From: Cryptomeria japonica
Lineage: Eukaryota; Streptophyta; Pinopsida; Cupressales; Cupressaceae
Assembly (NCBI RefSeq): GCF_030272615.1
Contig: NC_081412.1
Coordinates: 19,817,932 to 19,881,931, forward strand
DNA length: 64,000 nucleotides
Direction: 5' to 3'
The notes under the pieces were generated by a model. It was not told where the DNA came from. It made no database searches and saw nothing but the letters and a program-made list of their open reading frames with translations. Shown here piece after piece: positions 11,011-23,020 of this stretch (its first letter is position 1; every line of letters begins with the position of its first letter). Position numbers and translations under genes: made by a program.

Positions 11011-12210
11011 ATGACACCCACGCAGAAGAGAGCATTAAGATTAAAATGTCAACACTACATGCTTCAAGGATCTGTCCTATATCGCAAAAATCATGGAGTA
11101 TATTTGAGGTGTGTTGGCAAAGATGAGGCAAAACAGATAATTGAACATTTCCATTCCAAGTTTGGAACCGGTCATGGAGCCAACCTCGCTACAGCTCACC
11201 AGATCCTAAGGGCAGGATATTACTGGCCTACGCTTTTCAACGATACATTCAATCACATCAAGACTTGCCATACATGCCAAGTCACAACTTTTAGAGAAAG
11301 AAATCCTGCCATACCATTGAATCCAGTGATTGAAGCTAGACCATTTGCTAAATGGGGAATGGATTTTATTGGTGTCATCAACCCCGCATCCTCAGCACAA
11401 CACAAGTACATCATTACAGCTACAGATTATTGTACCAGATGGTCAGAGGCACTAGCACTTAAAGTTTGCTCTACTGAAGTTGTAATCAAATTTCTGGAGG
11501 AAAACATAATCACAAGGTTTGGTTGTCCCTATGCGTTGGTTTACGACAATGGCTCGGCATTCACATCATTAAGATTCTCAAATTGGGCTTTTGAATATGG
11601 AATAACCCTCAAGTTCTCATCAAATTATTATCCTCAGGGTAATGGGTTAGCTGAGTCTACCAACAAGAATTTACTCAGCGTTATCAAGAAATTGCTAGAG
11701 AGAAGTCCGAGAGAATGGCATACCCAATTAAGATTCGCTCTATGGGCAGACAGAATCAGGACAAAAAACGCATTAGGCATTTCACCTTATTTTCTGGTTT
11801 ATGGCCAAGACCCAGTCTTCCCCATGCAACTCAGGATCTCGACTTTGAGATTTATTCAAGAGTACATGGAAGACACTGATGCGGTTCAAGCCCGATTAAT
11901 GCAGTTAATGAACCTGGAAGAAAAAAGAGATCAAGCATTAGAAAACTTTGTGAAACACCAAGGAGTGGTGAAGAGATGGTTCGATCGACAAGCAAGAGTT
12001 AAGGCATTTAGAATTTCAGATCTCGTCCTGTATTGGGACAAAGCACATGAGAAACGAGGAGAACATGATAAGTTTGATAAGCTTTGGAAAGGCCCTTATC
12101 AAATTTCCGAAATATTGGGAGAAAATGCATTTAGGTTGCAGACTTTAACTGGAGAAGACATCCCGTTGCCTATCAATGGGAGGTATCTCAAGCACTATTT
12201 CCAGTCCTAA
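11011..12210 (+). CDS. Family-A integrase (399 aa, intact frame)
   Basis: The integrase inserts the cDNA into the host genome. An uninterrupted frame ends at TAA 12208-12210. The zinc-binding HHCC module is visible as HFHSKFGTGH followed by CHTC (about residues 46-90). The catalytic core has D in WGMDFIG, D in VYDNGSAF and E in GNGLAESTNK. The C-terminal part has the LWKGPYQI and GRYLKHYF motifs typical of Gypsy integrases. No chromodomain follows. The frame is shifted relative to RT, with the shift lying in about 10967-11011. In an intact relative it would be part of one polyprotein, so 11011 is only the first ATG of this segment. Confidence 0.88.
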   Translation: MTPTQKRALRLKCQHYMLQGSVLYRKNHGVYLRCVGKDEAKQIIEHFHSKFGTGHGANLATAHQILRAGYYWPTLFNDTFNHIKTCHTCQVTTFRERNPAIPLNPVIEARPFAKWGMDFIGVINPASSAQHKYIITATDYCTRWSEALALKVCSTEVVIKFLEENIITRFGCPYALVYDNGSAFTSLRFSNWAFEYGITLKFSSNYYPQGNGLAESTNKNLLSVIKKLLERSPREWHTQLRFALWADRIRTKNALGISPYFLVYGQDPVFPMQLRISTLRFIQEYMEDTDAVQARLMQLMNLEEKRDQALENFVKHQGVVKRWFDRQARVKAFRISDLVLYWDKAHEKRGEHDKFDKLWKGPYQISEILGENAFRLQTLTGEDIPLPINGRYLKHYFQS

Positions 12211-13173
12211 AATGCCCAGGCCTTCCCTTGTACATAGTTAGTTTAGTTCGCTTTTGCTTTTCTCGTTTGTTTGTTTTTCTTTCGTTTTGGTTTGCCTTTT
12301 GTTTTGTTTTCATTTTTTTAGTTTAGGTGTTTTGTTTTAGGTTAGTTGTTTTGTCCTGAGGGGTATCCATTTGACATTGGGTGATTTTGTCATGTAACGC
12401 TCTGACTTCCCGCTAGGTTGTTGGTTGCATTTGGAAAATCATGAGGTCTTTTGGAATTACAAAGGGAGTTTCTTTTAATAAAGCTTTGAGTCAGGACGTA
12501 TTTACATTGAAGTAGATTAGCTTATTGAACTTACGTATTTTTGTCCTCCAGTTATTATATCTTTACACACTTATAATCTCCGAGTCATTATGGTTTCCAG
12601 GCGAAGCTGTGATCAGTGAAAAATCTAAAGTCTGACTTCAGCGCCACCGCAATCCTCAAACCCTAGTGAGTTTTACTATTCACAAGCCAAAGAATTGACG
12701 GAACTGAAAAGCAGTATCAAAAGAGAAAAGATGAAAAAATGAGAAAAAATCAAATGAAAGAGATGAGCTAAAAGAAATATCAAAATGGCTAAAGGGAATT
12801 TACGAATAACTCCATCGGGGCTATAGACGCCTGGCTGGCAATGGAGCAATGTTCGTGAGCTTGCGGCGATAACCTCGTCGGGACTATGGACGTCCGACTG
12901 GCAGCGAGGCTCTATCCAGGATGCTTTTGAAGTCTAGGCGAACTACATAGCTTATCACAGGGGAACTTGAAGATCATGATTGTCTTGTTGAGGGGAATTA
13001 ACGCATTTGCACACACATGGGTAACTGTGGACTTGATACTTTGTCTCAATATGATGGTCTCTTCTTGTAAGTGTTTCTTAACTCCTAGTTTTGTTGAGGG
13101 AGGTTTTCTGAGTTTTCTTTTAGAAAGATTGATTCCCAAATGTTTTTCAACATTTCTCAGTGGTGTCGCCAGA
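12211..13173 (+). other. Non-coding tail between integrase and 3' LTR
   Basis: No ORF with a recognisable product. A purine-rich stretch (about 12705-12775) lies 400 bp before the LTR, rather than next to it as a normal polypurine tract would. Two similar words near 12810-12845 and 12870-12905 (CGGG, CTATAGACG or CTATGGACG, CTGGCAATGG or CTGGCAGCGA) form a short imperfect direct repeat. The bases right before the LTR (GGTGTCGCCAGA) are not purine-rich. Confidence 0.6.
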
Positions 13174-13622
13174 TGTTGTGACCATTTCACACATCGCCCC
13201 ATTTAAAATGGGGACCCCCTCTTTTTGCTTGTTTTTCGCTTGCCTTTCGCTTCATTTTTTTTTAGGGTTTTGTTAGTTTGTCAGTTGTCTGGATTTAGGG
13301 TCAAGCCTTAGGGTTTCCGTTACTGTCTTTTCAGGCCAGAATCCAGTCAGTTTTGAGAGCTTTTTGAGCCTCCTTTTGTAGAATGCAATTTTGAATGAAA
13401 TAAATTTGCCAGAATGGTCTATTTTCAATTGGAATTTTGTTTAAGAGTCTTAATTTGTCTAAGTGTTGATGATAAAAACGGGAATTTTATCCAATTGAGT
13501 ATTTTTTTGATCAAATTTTGAGTTTTTTTAATTTTTGATCCTAGGCATGGGGAATGATTTGTTTCTGCCTTGTGAAGTGATTAAACTCCCGAAAACATGA
13601 TATTTTGGCCTGTAGGAGTAAA

Positions 13623-15544
13623 ATCGCTCCTGTCCCTCAGTGAAGGACCGGAGCTCGTTTTCAAAAATCTAACTATCCCTGCAGGGCCAAGATGAATTTC
13701 GAATTGGAAGTGATAAAGAAAGGCATGATCTTTCCGTTGAATATAAATTGAAGAATTTTACGAACACGGAAATGCCCCAGGAGTCAAAATCGCTCCTGTC
13801 CCTCAGTGAAGGACCGGAGCTCAAAATCAAATATTGCCTTGTCCTTGCAGGATTTTAACGACTTGACGATTTGAAGAGGTCCAAGGAGATGTGTTTTATC
13901 AAATGAATATAATTTGAAGTGCCGTCGTGAAGAAAAATGGTCCAGAATGCCAAAATCGCTCCTGTCCCTCAGCCAGGGACCAGGGCGAAGTCTATTGTAG
14001 CTCCCGTCCCTCTCCCAGGGACCAGAGCGAAATTCTTCATAGGGCATGTACTGGGCAAAGATCAAGCAAGTTTTAGGTTTGGAGGCAAGAAAGGAGGTGA
14101 ATTGAACCCGTTGAAGATAAATTGAAGATTACAAAACATCAACAAGGGACCGAAATGCCCAAGTTCGCTCCTGTCCCTCAGTCAGGGACCAGAGCGATTT
14201 TTACCTTAGACAAATTTCTTGCCAAGTTACAATGAATTCCAAGGCATGGATGAGTGAAAAGGTACACAACAGGACCGTTGAAGATAATTTTTGAAGTTAG
14301 CAAAGTGAGATGAAGCCTACAAGAACAAGATCGCTCCTGTCCCTCAGCCAGGGACCAGGGTGATATGATGATTATGTTGCCTTTTCGCCAGGTTCAAACC
14401 TCTCCAAGTCAATGAGAAGGGTGGTGAGGACATTTTAAGGCATCTTGATGAAGCACAAAGTTACAAGGACCGCCAAAATGAAGGATTTGCACTTAAATAC
14501 CTAAGATCGCTCCTGTCCCTCAGGAAGGGACCAGAGCGAAATCCTCATGAGGCTCTAAATTTTGAAGGATTATCAAGCATCAAGTATCCAAGGGGATCAA
14601 AGGGACTTCATTTTATACGATGAAGGCGATGGCAAGTTGAAGAAAGCAAACATGAGCTCAAAATACCTAAGTTCGCTCCTGTCCCTTAGGTAGGGACCAG
14701 AGCGATATTTATCATATTGGCCAAATCCTTCCAAAATCACGTTAAGTCAAGGTTATGCGAGATGATAAAGGGTCTAAGGTGTCTTTAGAAGATGATATAC
14801 AAAGGTTTCAAACGTCAAATGAATGCCAATTTGAATAAGGAAGCTATATCGCTCCTGTCCTTTGGACAAGGACCAAAGCGATTTTTATTAAAACATTCTT
14901 TTTTCCTCAAAATCAAGACAAGGCAGGGTCGCACAAGATCAAGGACACCATTTGGAAGGCGATGGACAAGAAGCAAAGATTAGAAGTTTGCAAATTTGAG
15001 CCAGGACACAAGGATCGCTCCTGTCCCTCTCCAAGGGACCAGGGCGATGATCCTCCAAACGTCTAAATGCCTTGATAAAACAAGTGAAACAAGCGTGGAA
15101 TGAAGAAACAATGTCATTGCTTGCCATATAAGGAGGATTGATGATTAAAGAAGCGAGGTCAAGGAGAAAACACCAGGATCGCTCCTGTCCCTCTCCAAGG
15201 GACCAGGGCGATATTTGCTAAAACACTTGTTATCCTTCAAAGATCATGACAAACAAAGTTGCAAAGGGTTTAAAACGTTGTTCGAAAGGTAATGAACGAG
15301 GAGTTGATACCAAAAACGGAGAATTTCAAGTAAAAGAATAGGGATCGCTCCTGTCCCTCTCCAAGGGACCAGGGCGATATCACATCAAAAGGACACTCGT
15401 TCACACAGGCAAGACACTCAAGTTTGAAATTCCTAGCGAAAATGGCAATTTCAACGTAAGAATGGAGACTTTGAACGTCAAATTGCAAGAATTAAGACCA
15501 AGTTGATAAATCGCTCCTGTCCCTCAGTCAGGGACCAGGGCGAT
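13623..15544 (+). repeat. 166-bp-periodic hairpin array in 3' LTR
   Basis: The second copy of the 549-2470 array, at an offset of 13074, with the same number of cores and the same spacing. A few cores differ by single bases from their partner; the third core reads CTCCTGTCCCT here but CTCCTATCCCT in the 5' LTR. Confidence 0.9.
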
Positions 15545-16376
15545 GAGGTTTGTATTTTTCATCTTCAAATTTTGGTGCTCAAACACATTTTTGAATTTAT
15601 TTAAATGCTAGAAAATTCGATAGGTTTTGAAAATTCAATTAAATGGTATTTAAAATTTGCGCTAAATATTAATTAATTATTTTTGCCTTGTAAAAATCGA
15701 ATTTATTAATTTATAAATAAAGGCATTTAATAATTAATTATTAATTAATAAAAAAAATCGAATGGAGCGCTTGGTATTGATTTGTTTTACAAAGTCGGCC
15801 CTTGTTATTTATTTAAAAAATCATTTTTAATTGCCTAATTTTACCAAGGTCGGCCTAGTGGTAATTGAGGTGTGAGCGCTTATAAAGGAGAGGTGAGAAT
15901 CGTTATTTTCACATTATCGTTTTATCATTTCACATGCGATTTGAGGAAGACAAGGAGAGAAGTGCGAATTGTGTGTTAGAGGTGCGAGCTTTCATTTCAA
16001 GCAAGGTGGTGCGAATCTAAAGTTTCATATTGTGCGAACTTGCCAAGGATATTGGAAGATCACGTCAAGGACTTGAAAGGTGGCGAAGTTGATAACTTGA
16101 AGAGGAGACCACGTGGAAAAAGCCATCTAATATCAATTTTGCCTAGGCGATTTTATTCATTTTGCATTCTAGAGTTAGCTCTCTTCTAAGGTATGGCGAT
16201 ATTGGTTTTATTGTTTTAGTTTTTGATCGTCATAGCTTAAATTTTGAATTTTGAAATTTTGAATTCCAACTAGCTCGATCGTTTTTTAGGAAATGATAAC
16301 TCTAAGACTTATCATGTGGTTTCCTAAAATTTACTCTCTAATCTATGTTATATATTGCAAGATCTAGTTTCTCATT

Positions 16377-17015
16377 ATGAAATGTTGTGTAGGTATGGCG
16401 ACCCCGAAGGCGGGAGCATCCACCAGTCGTCCAGCTCTCATGAAGGAAGATCAAAAGACCGAAGAAGTGGAGACCAAGATCGTGTCGAAGTGGAGCAACA
16501 TTGGAGATACCGACTTGGGTAACTTCAGCACGAAGAAGTTTCGAGAGGTCCCTTACATTGGCAAGCCATCACCTGTCGCCCGGAGAATAATCGAGAGTGG
16601 CATCATTAAGGCGGCCGGCTTTCCTCCAGCTGTTCAGTGCCATGAGTTGATGATCGAGTGTGCTCGTCATTATGATCCACAGTCCAGAAGGATCGAGGTC
16701 GAGACAGATGTGGATATGCAGGAATTAGAGGATAGAATCAAAGTCATCTTTTGTAAGGACGCTAATGTTACAGACGAGCAATATGATCAGATGTTTGCCA
16801 CCATGCTCCTGATTGAAAGAACAAAGGAACTTGAATCTACATGGGACGCAGCTCTTCTAGATGCATTCGATCAGGTCATTCACTTAGAGGAAAGTATGAA
16901 GAATCTTCCCGAGATTCCAATTGCAGAGATCGAAGGAATCGTATCAAGATTCATTGCATATGCTAAAAAAGAGAATTGGAAAGGGAATAAGATTCTAGAT
17001 GATAGGTTGTTATAG
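16377..17015 (+). CDS. LTR-encoded hypothetical protein (212 aa), 3' LTR copy
   Basis: The same length as the 3302-3940 ORF and also uninterrupted. By eye the copies differ at four bases, giving three amino-acid changes (Pro to Ala near residue 12, His to Arg near 97, Asn to Asp near 161) and one silent change. The second ATG, at 16395, follows the acceptor-like AG. No recognised domain. The ratio of changes gives no sign of selection since insertion, which is expected for two copies inside one inserted element. Confidence 0.6.
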   Translation: MKCCVGMATPKAGASTSRPALMKEDQKTEEVETKIVSKWSNIGDTDLGNFSTKKFREVPYIGKPSPVARRIIESGIIKAAGFPPAVQCHELMIECARHYDPQSRRIEVETDVDMQELEDRIKVIFCKDANVTDEQYDQMFATMLLIERTKELESTWDAALLDAFDQVIHLEESMKNLPEIPIAEIEGIVSRFIAYAKKENWKGNKILDDRLL

Positions 17016-18068
17016 ATGACATGGCATCTTATTTGTCATTGGTTTATGTCTCCTAGGTTTTTGTGCCAAATTTAATATTTGGCTATGCATTTAATATTGT
17101 TCAGTAAAAAGGAGGCCATTTGTAACAAACCCTAATTAGGGTTTAGGTGTCATGATCTTGACCGTTGATCTACTTTCAATCTGGACCTTTCATTGTAATT
17201 GAGGATGCTATTTATACCCTCATTTTTCATTTCATTTGTAATGGATGTAATAGAGAATATAGATAGTGAAGAGATTAGAGAGATTAGAGTTTAGAAGCAA
17301 TTTGTTTTTTTGTAGCAAGATTGAGTTTGAGGAAAGGAATTCAAGCAATTGTTGTACATGATGGCTTTGAAATCAATGAAATATTGAAGTTATGGTGTTT
17401 TGTTGCAACTTTCTTGGTTATCTTCATGGTTGTTCAATTTACTTGACTCATGCTCAATCAAAGTAGTGTGTTAATTTGAAGGACATAGTGTGAGACTTGA
17501 TCTTTGGTAGGATTCGTAATCCAAACCACTAGCTTCTTGCTGATTGTAGGAACGCCTTGCGTGGTCAACTGGAGATATTTGAATCATTTAACCTTCAAAC
17601 ATTATTGTATCTTGGATATGTACCTTCGTGGTAGTGTCTTTGATCTTTGATGCGTTGAAAATCATTTTGTTACCTTAGAAGATCGCATCAATTTCAATTG
17701 AGTTGTTATTTTATGGCGAAATTGAAGTTGGTTGAATCTTGCCAAGTCTTGTCCACATGAAGTCATTCTTAGGGTTAGATTAGATTAAACTTCTTTCAAA
17801 ACCCTATCCTTTTGTTTTTTTTTGAAAAGCTTCTAGTTTAGTAAAATTTCGAGACTTTCGGAGTGTAAGACCCCTTGAGGATACAACAAATCACATCATA
17901 CCACTGGTGCTTGTCCACACGTAGAGACCCTACTAACCAGAACATTGGAGTCATCCTAACTGATCCTTCATGCGAATCTTCAGCAGTTAGAGACTTTTTT
18001 CAAGAGAGGATAAGATGCCTTTAGGTATTTTATTCTGTGTATGATGGTGTACAAAATACATGTCAACA

Positions 18069-18073
18069 CAGCC
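18069..18073. repeat. Right target-site duplication of family-A element
   Basis: cagcc, identical to 113-117, directly follows the LTR end. Confidence 0.92.
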
Positions 18074-20015
18074 CTCAATAGGCTGCAACATGTTTGGTAA
18101 ATTCGCAGTGGCTTGCCGAAAACACAGCAAAATTCTGAACAAATAAAGAACACATACTTATAAAATAATCTTAAAGAACATTCAAAACTTACAAAATAAT
18201 CTTGAAGAACATTCATAAAACAGAATTTAGAGAATGATACATTTTTCAATCATTTATAAACTGATAGATAAAAAAGTTCAATATATATCATTGATCATAG
18301 TTATTTGATTATTAGTTTCAAGTTCAAATTTTGGATAGTCATAATACATATGATCATAAATCTCAAACATCATAATGTCTACTTGAACATATTATCACAT
18401 ATGCAATCAAATTCATAATTATTAATAATATCTCATACCACAACATCTTTTGATGCAAATTCTGCTTCATCTTCTCATATGAAGAAAGAAGAGTCATAAC
18501 CTCTCACATTATATTGGCTCTACTTTATCAAAAAATTCAAGATGATATTTCAGACAGTTGATGCCTCTCATGCTCATCCCATAATAATTAAACATCACTT
18601 ATCTTGTTTCTACCTGTGAGGTTCCATGCTTTTAAGTGAAGTCTGTAGGGTTGCCAACTAATGCCATATCTCAAACAAAAAAGTAAATTTGAAACCATAG
18701 CACAAATAAAATTACATTAAAATATTGGATTAAAACCTATCAGCTAGCTAAATAACAGAAAAAGATTTAAAAAATAGAATAATTATAATCCTAGAATGAA
18801 AGGGAAAACAAAACAAAAATCTAAAAATAAAAAATAGAAGCAAGGACATTGTTAGGTTACATACATATAAAACCCATTGCAATGCCTTGAATAAATGTTG
18901 TGAATGTGTTGATGGAGTGAAATCTTGAAGAAGTGATGCAGGAGCATCCTTGGTCGATGAGCAATCTTCCATCATCCAAAAATATTTCCTTTCAGTTTTG
19001 TTCTTGTTTGGTTCTTTGTGCAGTTTTCTATGTTCTTACCGGTTGGTACTGGTAGTTGCTTGTTCTTTGTGGCAGATCTTATTTTCGGTTTCCAGGCGGT
19101 TTTATGTGCTTGATTCCAGATTTTCAGTTCATTTGGGTTCTTTTCCGGTTAGTTATCGCTTTTGGTTGACTGTTTTTGGGTTCTGGGACAGTTCTTGTGT
19201 CTACTGGTTGGTTTTCCTTCATTACCAACGTGATTCTTGGTGTGTGGATCTATCTTGGGTCTTGTCCGATGTTCTTTAGCGTGTGGCCGACCTTCCTGCT
19301 GAACCGCATCTCTTGGTTGTTATTTTCTGGAAAGATTTATTTAAATGTTAGGGCCAACCTGATTACACGTTTCATTTTCCTGCATTGGTAAATGTAATCT
19401 ATGAGGCCGACACGGATATGTTCCGGTGGGTACAAATATGATGTTATGCAATCATTTGTGGGGGCAGAGGAAGTAGAATCGAGAATAAGGATTGAGACTC
19501 GCATGTTGTAATCTGATTGATTCTTAGAGTCCCGGATTGGATTGTATCTGATTGATAGCCTGCATGTAACCGATCAAATGCCGGATGTTCTTTGATGATA
19601 ATATGATGATTATCGGAAGTTCTAAGGCATTAATATGATCTGCTTAGATGATCTTGTTATGTTTTCTTGCTGCTTTCGTTGTGTTGCTCTTGCTGCATAA
19701 GCCGGTTGATTCTCTTTGAGGGTTTTACCGGTTATGGCTACATCAAGAAGAAATTGCAAAAAAATGAAGTGTTTTAATGTTTTTCTGGCCACGGACTGTA
19801 TTATTAATTTTTGCATCACCAGGTAAGATTTTCTCTCAAATGCATGATTTTTGGCCAATTAACTCATGAGTCACTCACCAAGTCTCAATGCAAAACTTGC
19901 CAGCAAGAAAACTCACAAGGGACTCACCCTATGTTTTTTCTTGCAAGTAGGTGAGTTTTGGTGCAAATTTTTAAACTATGGGATTAAGACATGATTAGTT
20001 AGGGGAATGTCTTTT
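18074..20015. other. Intergenic DNA, no gene recognised
   Basis: AT-rich sequence without a coding frame that resembles a known protein. The part at about 18950-19620 is T- and G-rich on the + strand, with repeated CCGGTT words. It has the texture of an old Copia LTR, but I could not find its ends or a partner, so it is left unnamed. Confidence 0.4.
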
Positions 20016-20023
20016 GTGAGTAC
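20016..20023. repeat. 8-bp target-site duplication (left) of hAT-type element
   Basis: gtgagtac precedes the inverted repeat of the miniature element and is repeated exactly at 20535-20542. Confidence 0.85.
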
Positions 20024-20534
20024 CAAAGATGTAAAAATCTTAATCGGCAATAAATCTTCTGGGCAATTTTTTTTTTTAAAATCGGGAATCGGCAAAAAAT
20101 CAGCAATAAATCGGCAAAATTATCGAACATTTGAAAATATATAATTTTTAAAAATATTTTTAAGAAACACACATACACAAAATTTATAGAGCACAATAAC
20201 ATATTACTGGTATCCATCATATATAAATCATAGTTTGAGTCAAATACATACTATATAGTAATATACCAAAAAACAAGAAGAGATTGCAAGACACAAGCGA
20301 GAAAAAGAAGAGGAGAAACAATGACAGAAGGAGGAAATGAGACTAAAAAAGGAGGCAAGTTCCCTTATATGCAAATTGGGATTTTCTAAATTTTAATCGT
20401 GATTTTTGACGACTTCAAATCGGGATTTTTTCCAAATAAATCGGGTGGGATTTAAATGGAGATTAAATCGTCTAGGCAAATGAATCACAAAAAATTGGGA
20501 TTTTTCCGATTTTTTGAGGATTTTTACATCCTTG
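20024..20534. mobile_element. Non-autonomous hAT-type miniature element (511 bp)
   Basis: Terminal inverted repeats are CAAAGATGTAAAAATC on the left and, read inward from the right end, CAAGGATGTAAAAATC (one mismatch). A perfect 8-bp direct duplication flanks them. CA-starting inverted ends with 8-bp duplications are the hallmark of the hAT superfamily. The interior has no transposase ORF. It is filled with short words such as AATCGGGATTTTT and ATCGGCAAAAAAT on both strands, like the subterminal repeats bound by hAT transposases. It would need a transposase supplied from elsewhere. Confidence 0.85.
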
Positions 20535-20542
20535 GTGAGTAC
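20535..20542. repeat. 8-bp target-site duplication (right) of hAT-type element
   Basis: gtgagtac, identical to 20016-20023. Confidence 0.85.
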
Positions 20543-21216
20543 ATTTAATGTTTTGATTAGTTGGGGTACGAGATGATCAGTTAACCGCACATATTTTCTC
20601 AACAATGAATGTATTTGTCTTGAGTAATTGGAACAAGGAATGCTAGGCAGCACTCTCACTATGGATCTTCTTGAATCTACTGTTGATATTTGTTGGAGAT
20701 TGTACTGCTAATATTGAGTAATATTATTCAAGGTCCATTCTCCTTTATTCTTGTGTGTATTTAAGGGTGAATGGGTTCATTTTCTGTTTAGTATTTTCTG
20801 ATGTTGTCTTGCATGGAATACTCAAACCACATGCTACTAATATGTAAAAGTTCTTCAAATTTCAATTCAAAATCAAGGTATGTATAATGATGTTGTATTG
20901 CAATGCAAATATTCCTCACAGTATATATCAATTTTGTTTTCTAATTATCTTCTATATATTGCAGATGGTGGAGAAAGAACATTAATAATTTCGATGTCCT
21001 TTGGATAACAATAACAGGCACATATATATCTTACAAGAGAGATGTCATGGGCAGACATGTCTCCACAACGCCTGTCCATGGCATCTCTTAATTGTGCCTC
21101 TACAAATAAACCGATATGAATCGGTGTATGCTTATCGGATTTAACACAGTGATCGATGTTTTGTTTATGCCAAACGATCAGTATTGCCTACCGATAACAA
21201 TGTGAATCTGCAATGT
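20543..21216. other. Intergenic DNA, no gene recognised
   Basis: AT-rich, without a recognisable ORF or element ends. Near 21110-21200 the words ATCGG and CCGATA recur on both strands and lead into the palindrome that follows, so this may be the outer part of the same repeat. Confidence 0.4.
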
Positions 21217-21311
21217 ATGCTATCGGGTTAATAGCCCGATAGCATATTGGTTCCGATTCTAATGCAGAATCGGCACCAATATGCTATCGGGTTATTAACC
21301 CGATAGCATAT
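21217..21311. repeat. 95-bp near-perfect palindrome (cruciform-capable)
   Basis: The core arms 21221-21261 and 21267-21307 are inverted copies with about two mismatches in 41, around a 5-nt centre (21262-21266). Pairing continues four more bases outward. Each arm is itself a palindrome: CTATCGGGTTA faces TAACCCGATAG across one base in the right arm. Four alternating units are therefore stacked. It could be the core of a foldback or miniature element, but no flanking duplication was found. Confidence 0.85.
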
Positions 21312-21424
21312 GATCGGCGCTTAACTAATGTTAAGCAAGTCGCAGATCAAAACAAAAACGCAATCGGATATTATTCATTGTTAACCTGATAACATATAGT
21401 TATCAACTTTTAATATAAATTAAT

Positions 21425-21426
21425 TA

Positions 21427-21465
<39 letters not shown>

Positions 21466-21482
21466 CGTGTATATATATATAT
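21425..21482. repeat. (TA)n microsatellite
   Basis: Mostly alternating TA, interrupted once by ACATACGTG. It lies about 110 bp right of the palindrome. Confidence 0.9.
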
Positions 21483-23020
21483 TTCTTGGCAAGGATTTCT
21501 TCATCTGATCGATGCTATTTCATCAACATAATACTCATATCTGTAATCCAATTGTTCAAGTGCATTTCTTTTCCAACGGGCGATATGAATATCAGAGCTG
21601 TGGAGATTTGAATTTTGTCATATTGTGTTCTGTTCAGCAGTGTAGACATGGAAGATTGTTTTGTTGAATTTGAGGAACTAGGTCGGTGAGCAGCAGAAAT
21701 GAAGCATTTGCAATATTGGTGAGCCAGAAACTGTGCAAACCACGGATTCCTGCTCTCCATTTATTTATACAGAAAATAGACACTTAAAGCAACTGTGCAA
21801 ACCCCAGATTCCTTCTCTTTATTTATTTATATGGAAATATGGACACTTGAAACAATAAAGTGGTGTTGTAACTCCGCTTTCTATTCATTTTGTGATCCAA
21901 GTGCAAAAACCCAACAAATTTATTTTTCTCTCCAAAAACTTTTACTGGTATACAACTCAGACACTCGTCTGGATATTGCCCATTTCCTATTGTTTTACTG
22001 GCTTCTAACCATGACAACTGTATACTCTAATAACAGAGAATCACTACATGTCAATGTAGGCAACCAAAAAGAGTCAGATCTAATCAGAATGCTGAGGCCT
22101 ATCAGCCTTATTTCATGCAATTATGTAATAATTAATAAATACACGTTGCAAAAGGAAATAAACAAATTACAGAATCGGTTATAATGTGGTGACATGACAA
22201 AAATTAGTCTGAACATTGATTTCAACTGAGTCGAGAGGGAGTATAAATTTAAAAATGAAAACTCATATAATCTCACATCCTTGCACAAATGAGAAAACTT
22301 GAAAGAAACTCTAATTCATTCGAACATAAGAGGCTCCTAAACAGGTTTTGAAATCTGATAAGATTGTGTTCTCTCATGAATGGAAAGCAGACAAAAAGTA
22401 AGAAAAAAACCAAAATCTATCAAAACCAAACTTACAAAAATGTTTCGATGATGTATGTTGACCTACTTATATTTTTGACCGTACAGAAAAAAAATAAATA
22501 AAATCAATTATTATAAAATAATGTACATTCTCTCATTTAACATTTTTTGTCATATTTATCTATAGGATAAGAAATCATTAAATGTATTCATGTTTGCTCC
22601 ACACTTGTAAAAATATTGCACCATGTACATAATAATAGCGCTTAATATGGCAAATGACATGCAAGGTGGATTGGAAGACATGCATAGTTCAAGGACAAAC
22701 ATTGTGAATTATGTTGTACCCATACAAAAGATCGATCTTGTATTGTGTCAGATTTACACTGAAGTCTTAAGGATCAACAGTCCTGAATCAATCCTTGTCT
22801 ATGTTGTCTTGTGTTGATTTGTTGTATCTTTGAAGGTTAGATGAGGATGCTTGAACCAAAAAGGAATAAGGAGGGTTTAAATCAATTCAGAGAGGGGTTA
22901 TAAGAAAATTCAACTATCACCATACATTGAAGCTAGAGGCTCACTATTTGACACAAAATGAAAATACATGTCAAATTCGAGAATGGAAAACTCTGTATGT
23001 GTTGAGCTATAGCTCATATG
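21483..23020. other. Intergenic DNA, no gene recognised
   Basis: AT-rich and low in coding signal. The open frame of about 129 codons at 21795-22184 shows no domain and is probably by chance. The segments near 21721-21740 and 21790-21812 repeat the phrase AACTGTGCAAACC...GATTCC, a small local duplication. Confidence 0.4.

Larger units (their letters stand above)
118..18068 (+). mobile_element. Giant-LTR Ty3/Gypsy retrotransposon, family A (Tat-like)
   Basis: A complete element of about 17.95 kb, with two LTRs of about 4.9 kb in direct orientation and a perfect 5-bp TSD (cagcc). The order is LTR, primer-binding site (4998), gag, protease, an extra RNase H, RT, RNase H, integrase, a non-coding tail, and LTR. 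RT precedes integrase, which is the Ty3/Gypsy order. The large size, the second RNase H and the TGGCGC-type primer site suggest the Tat/Ogre side of the plant Gypsy tree; that placement is an inference. The LTRs look about 99% identical by eye, apart from an 18-bp insertion near 13441 in the right one, so insertion was fairly recent. The coding region has four stops in gag-RT, one stop near 10964 and one frameshift near 11000, so this copy is not autonomous. Confidence 0.93.
13174..18068 (+). repeat. 3' LTR of family-A element (4.9 kb)
   Basis: It begins TGTTGTGACC and ends TGTCAACA, immediately followed by the TSD cagcc. It is collinear with 118-4993 at an offset of 13056, rising to 13074-13075 after an 18-bp insertion near 13441. 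All parts of the left LTR are present: hairpin array, TATA boxes (15881, 17209) and ORF (16377). Confidence 0.93.

Noticed and set aside
21795-22184. 129-codon open frame
   Set aside because: No domain, an AT-driven composition and no gene context.
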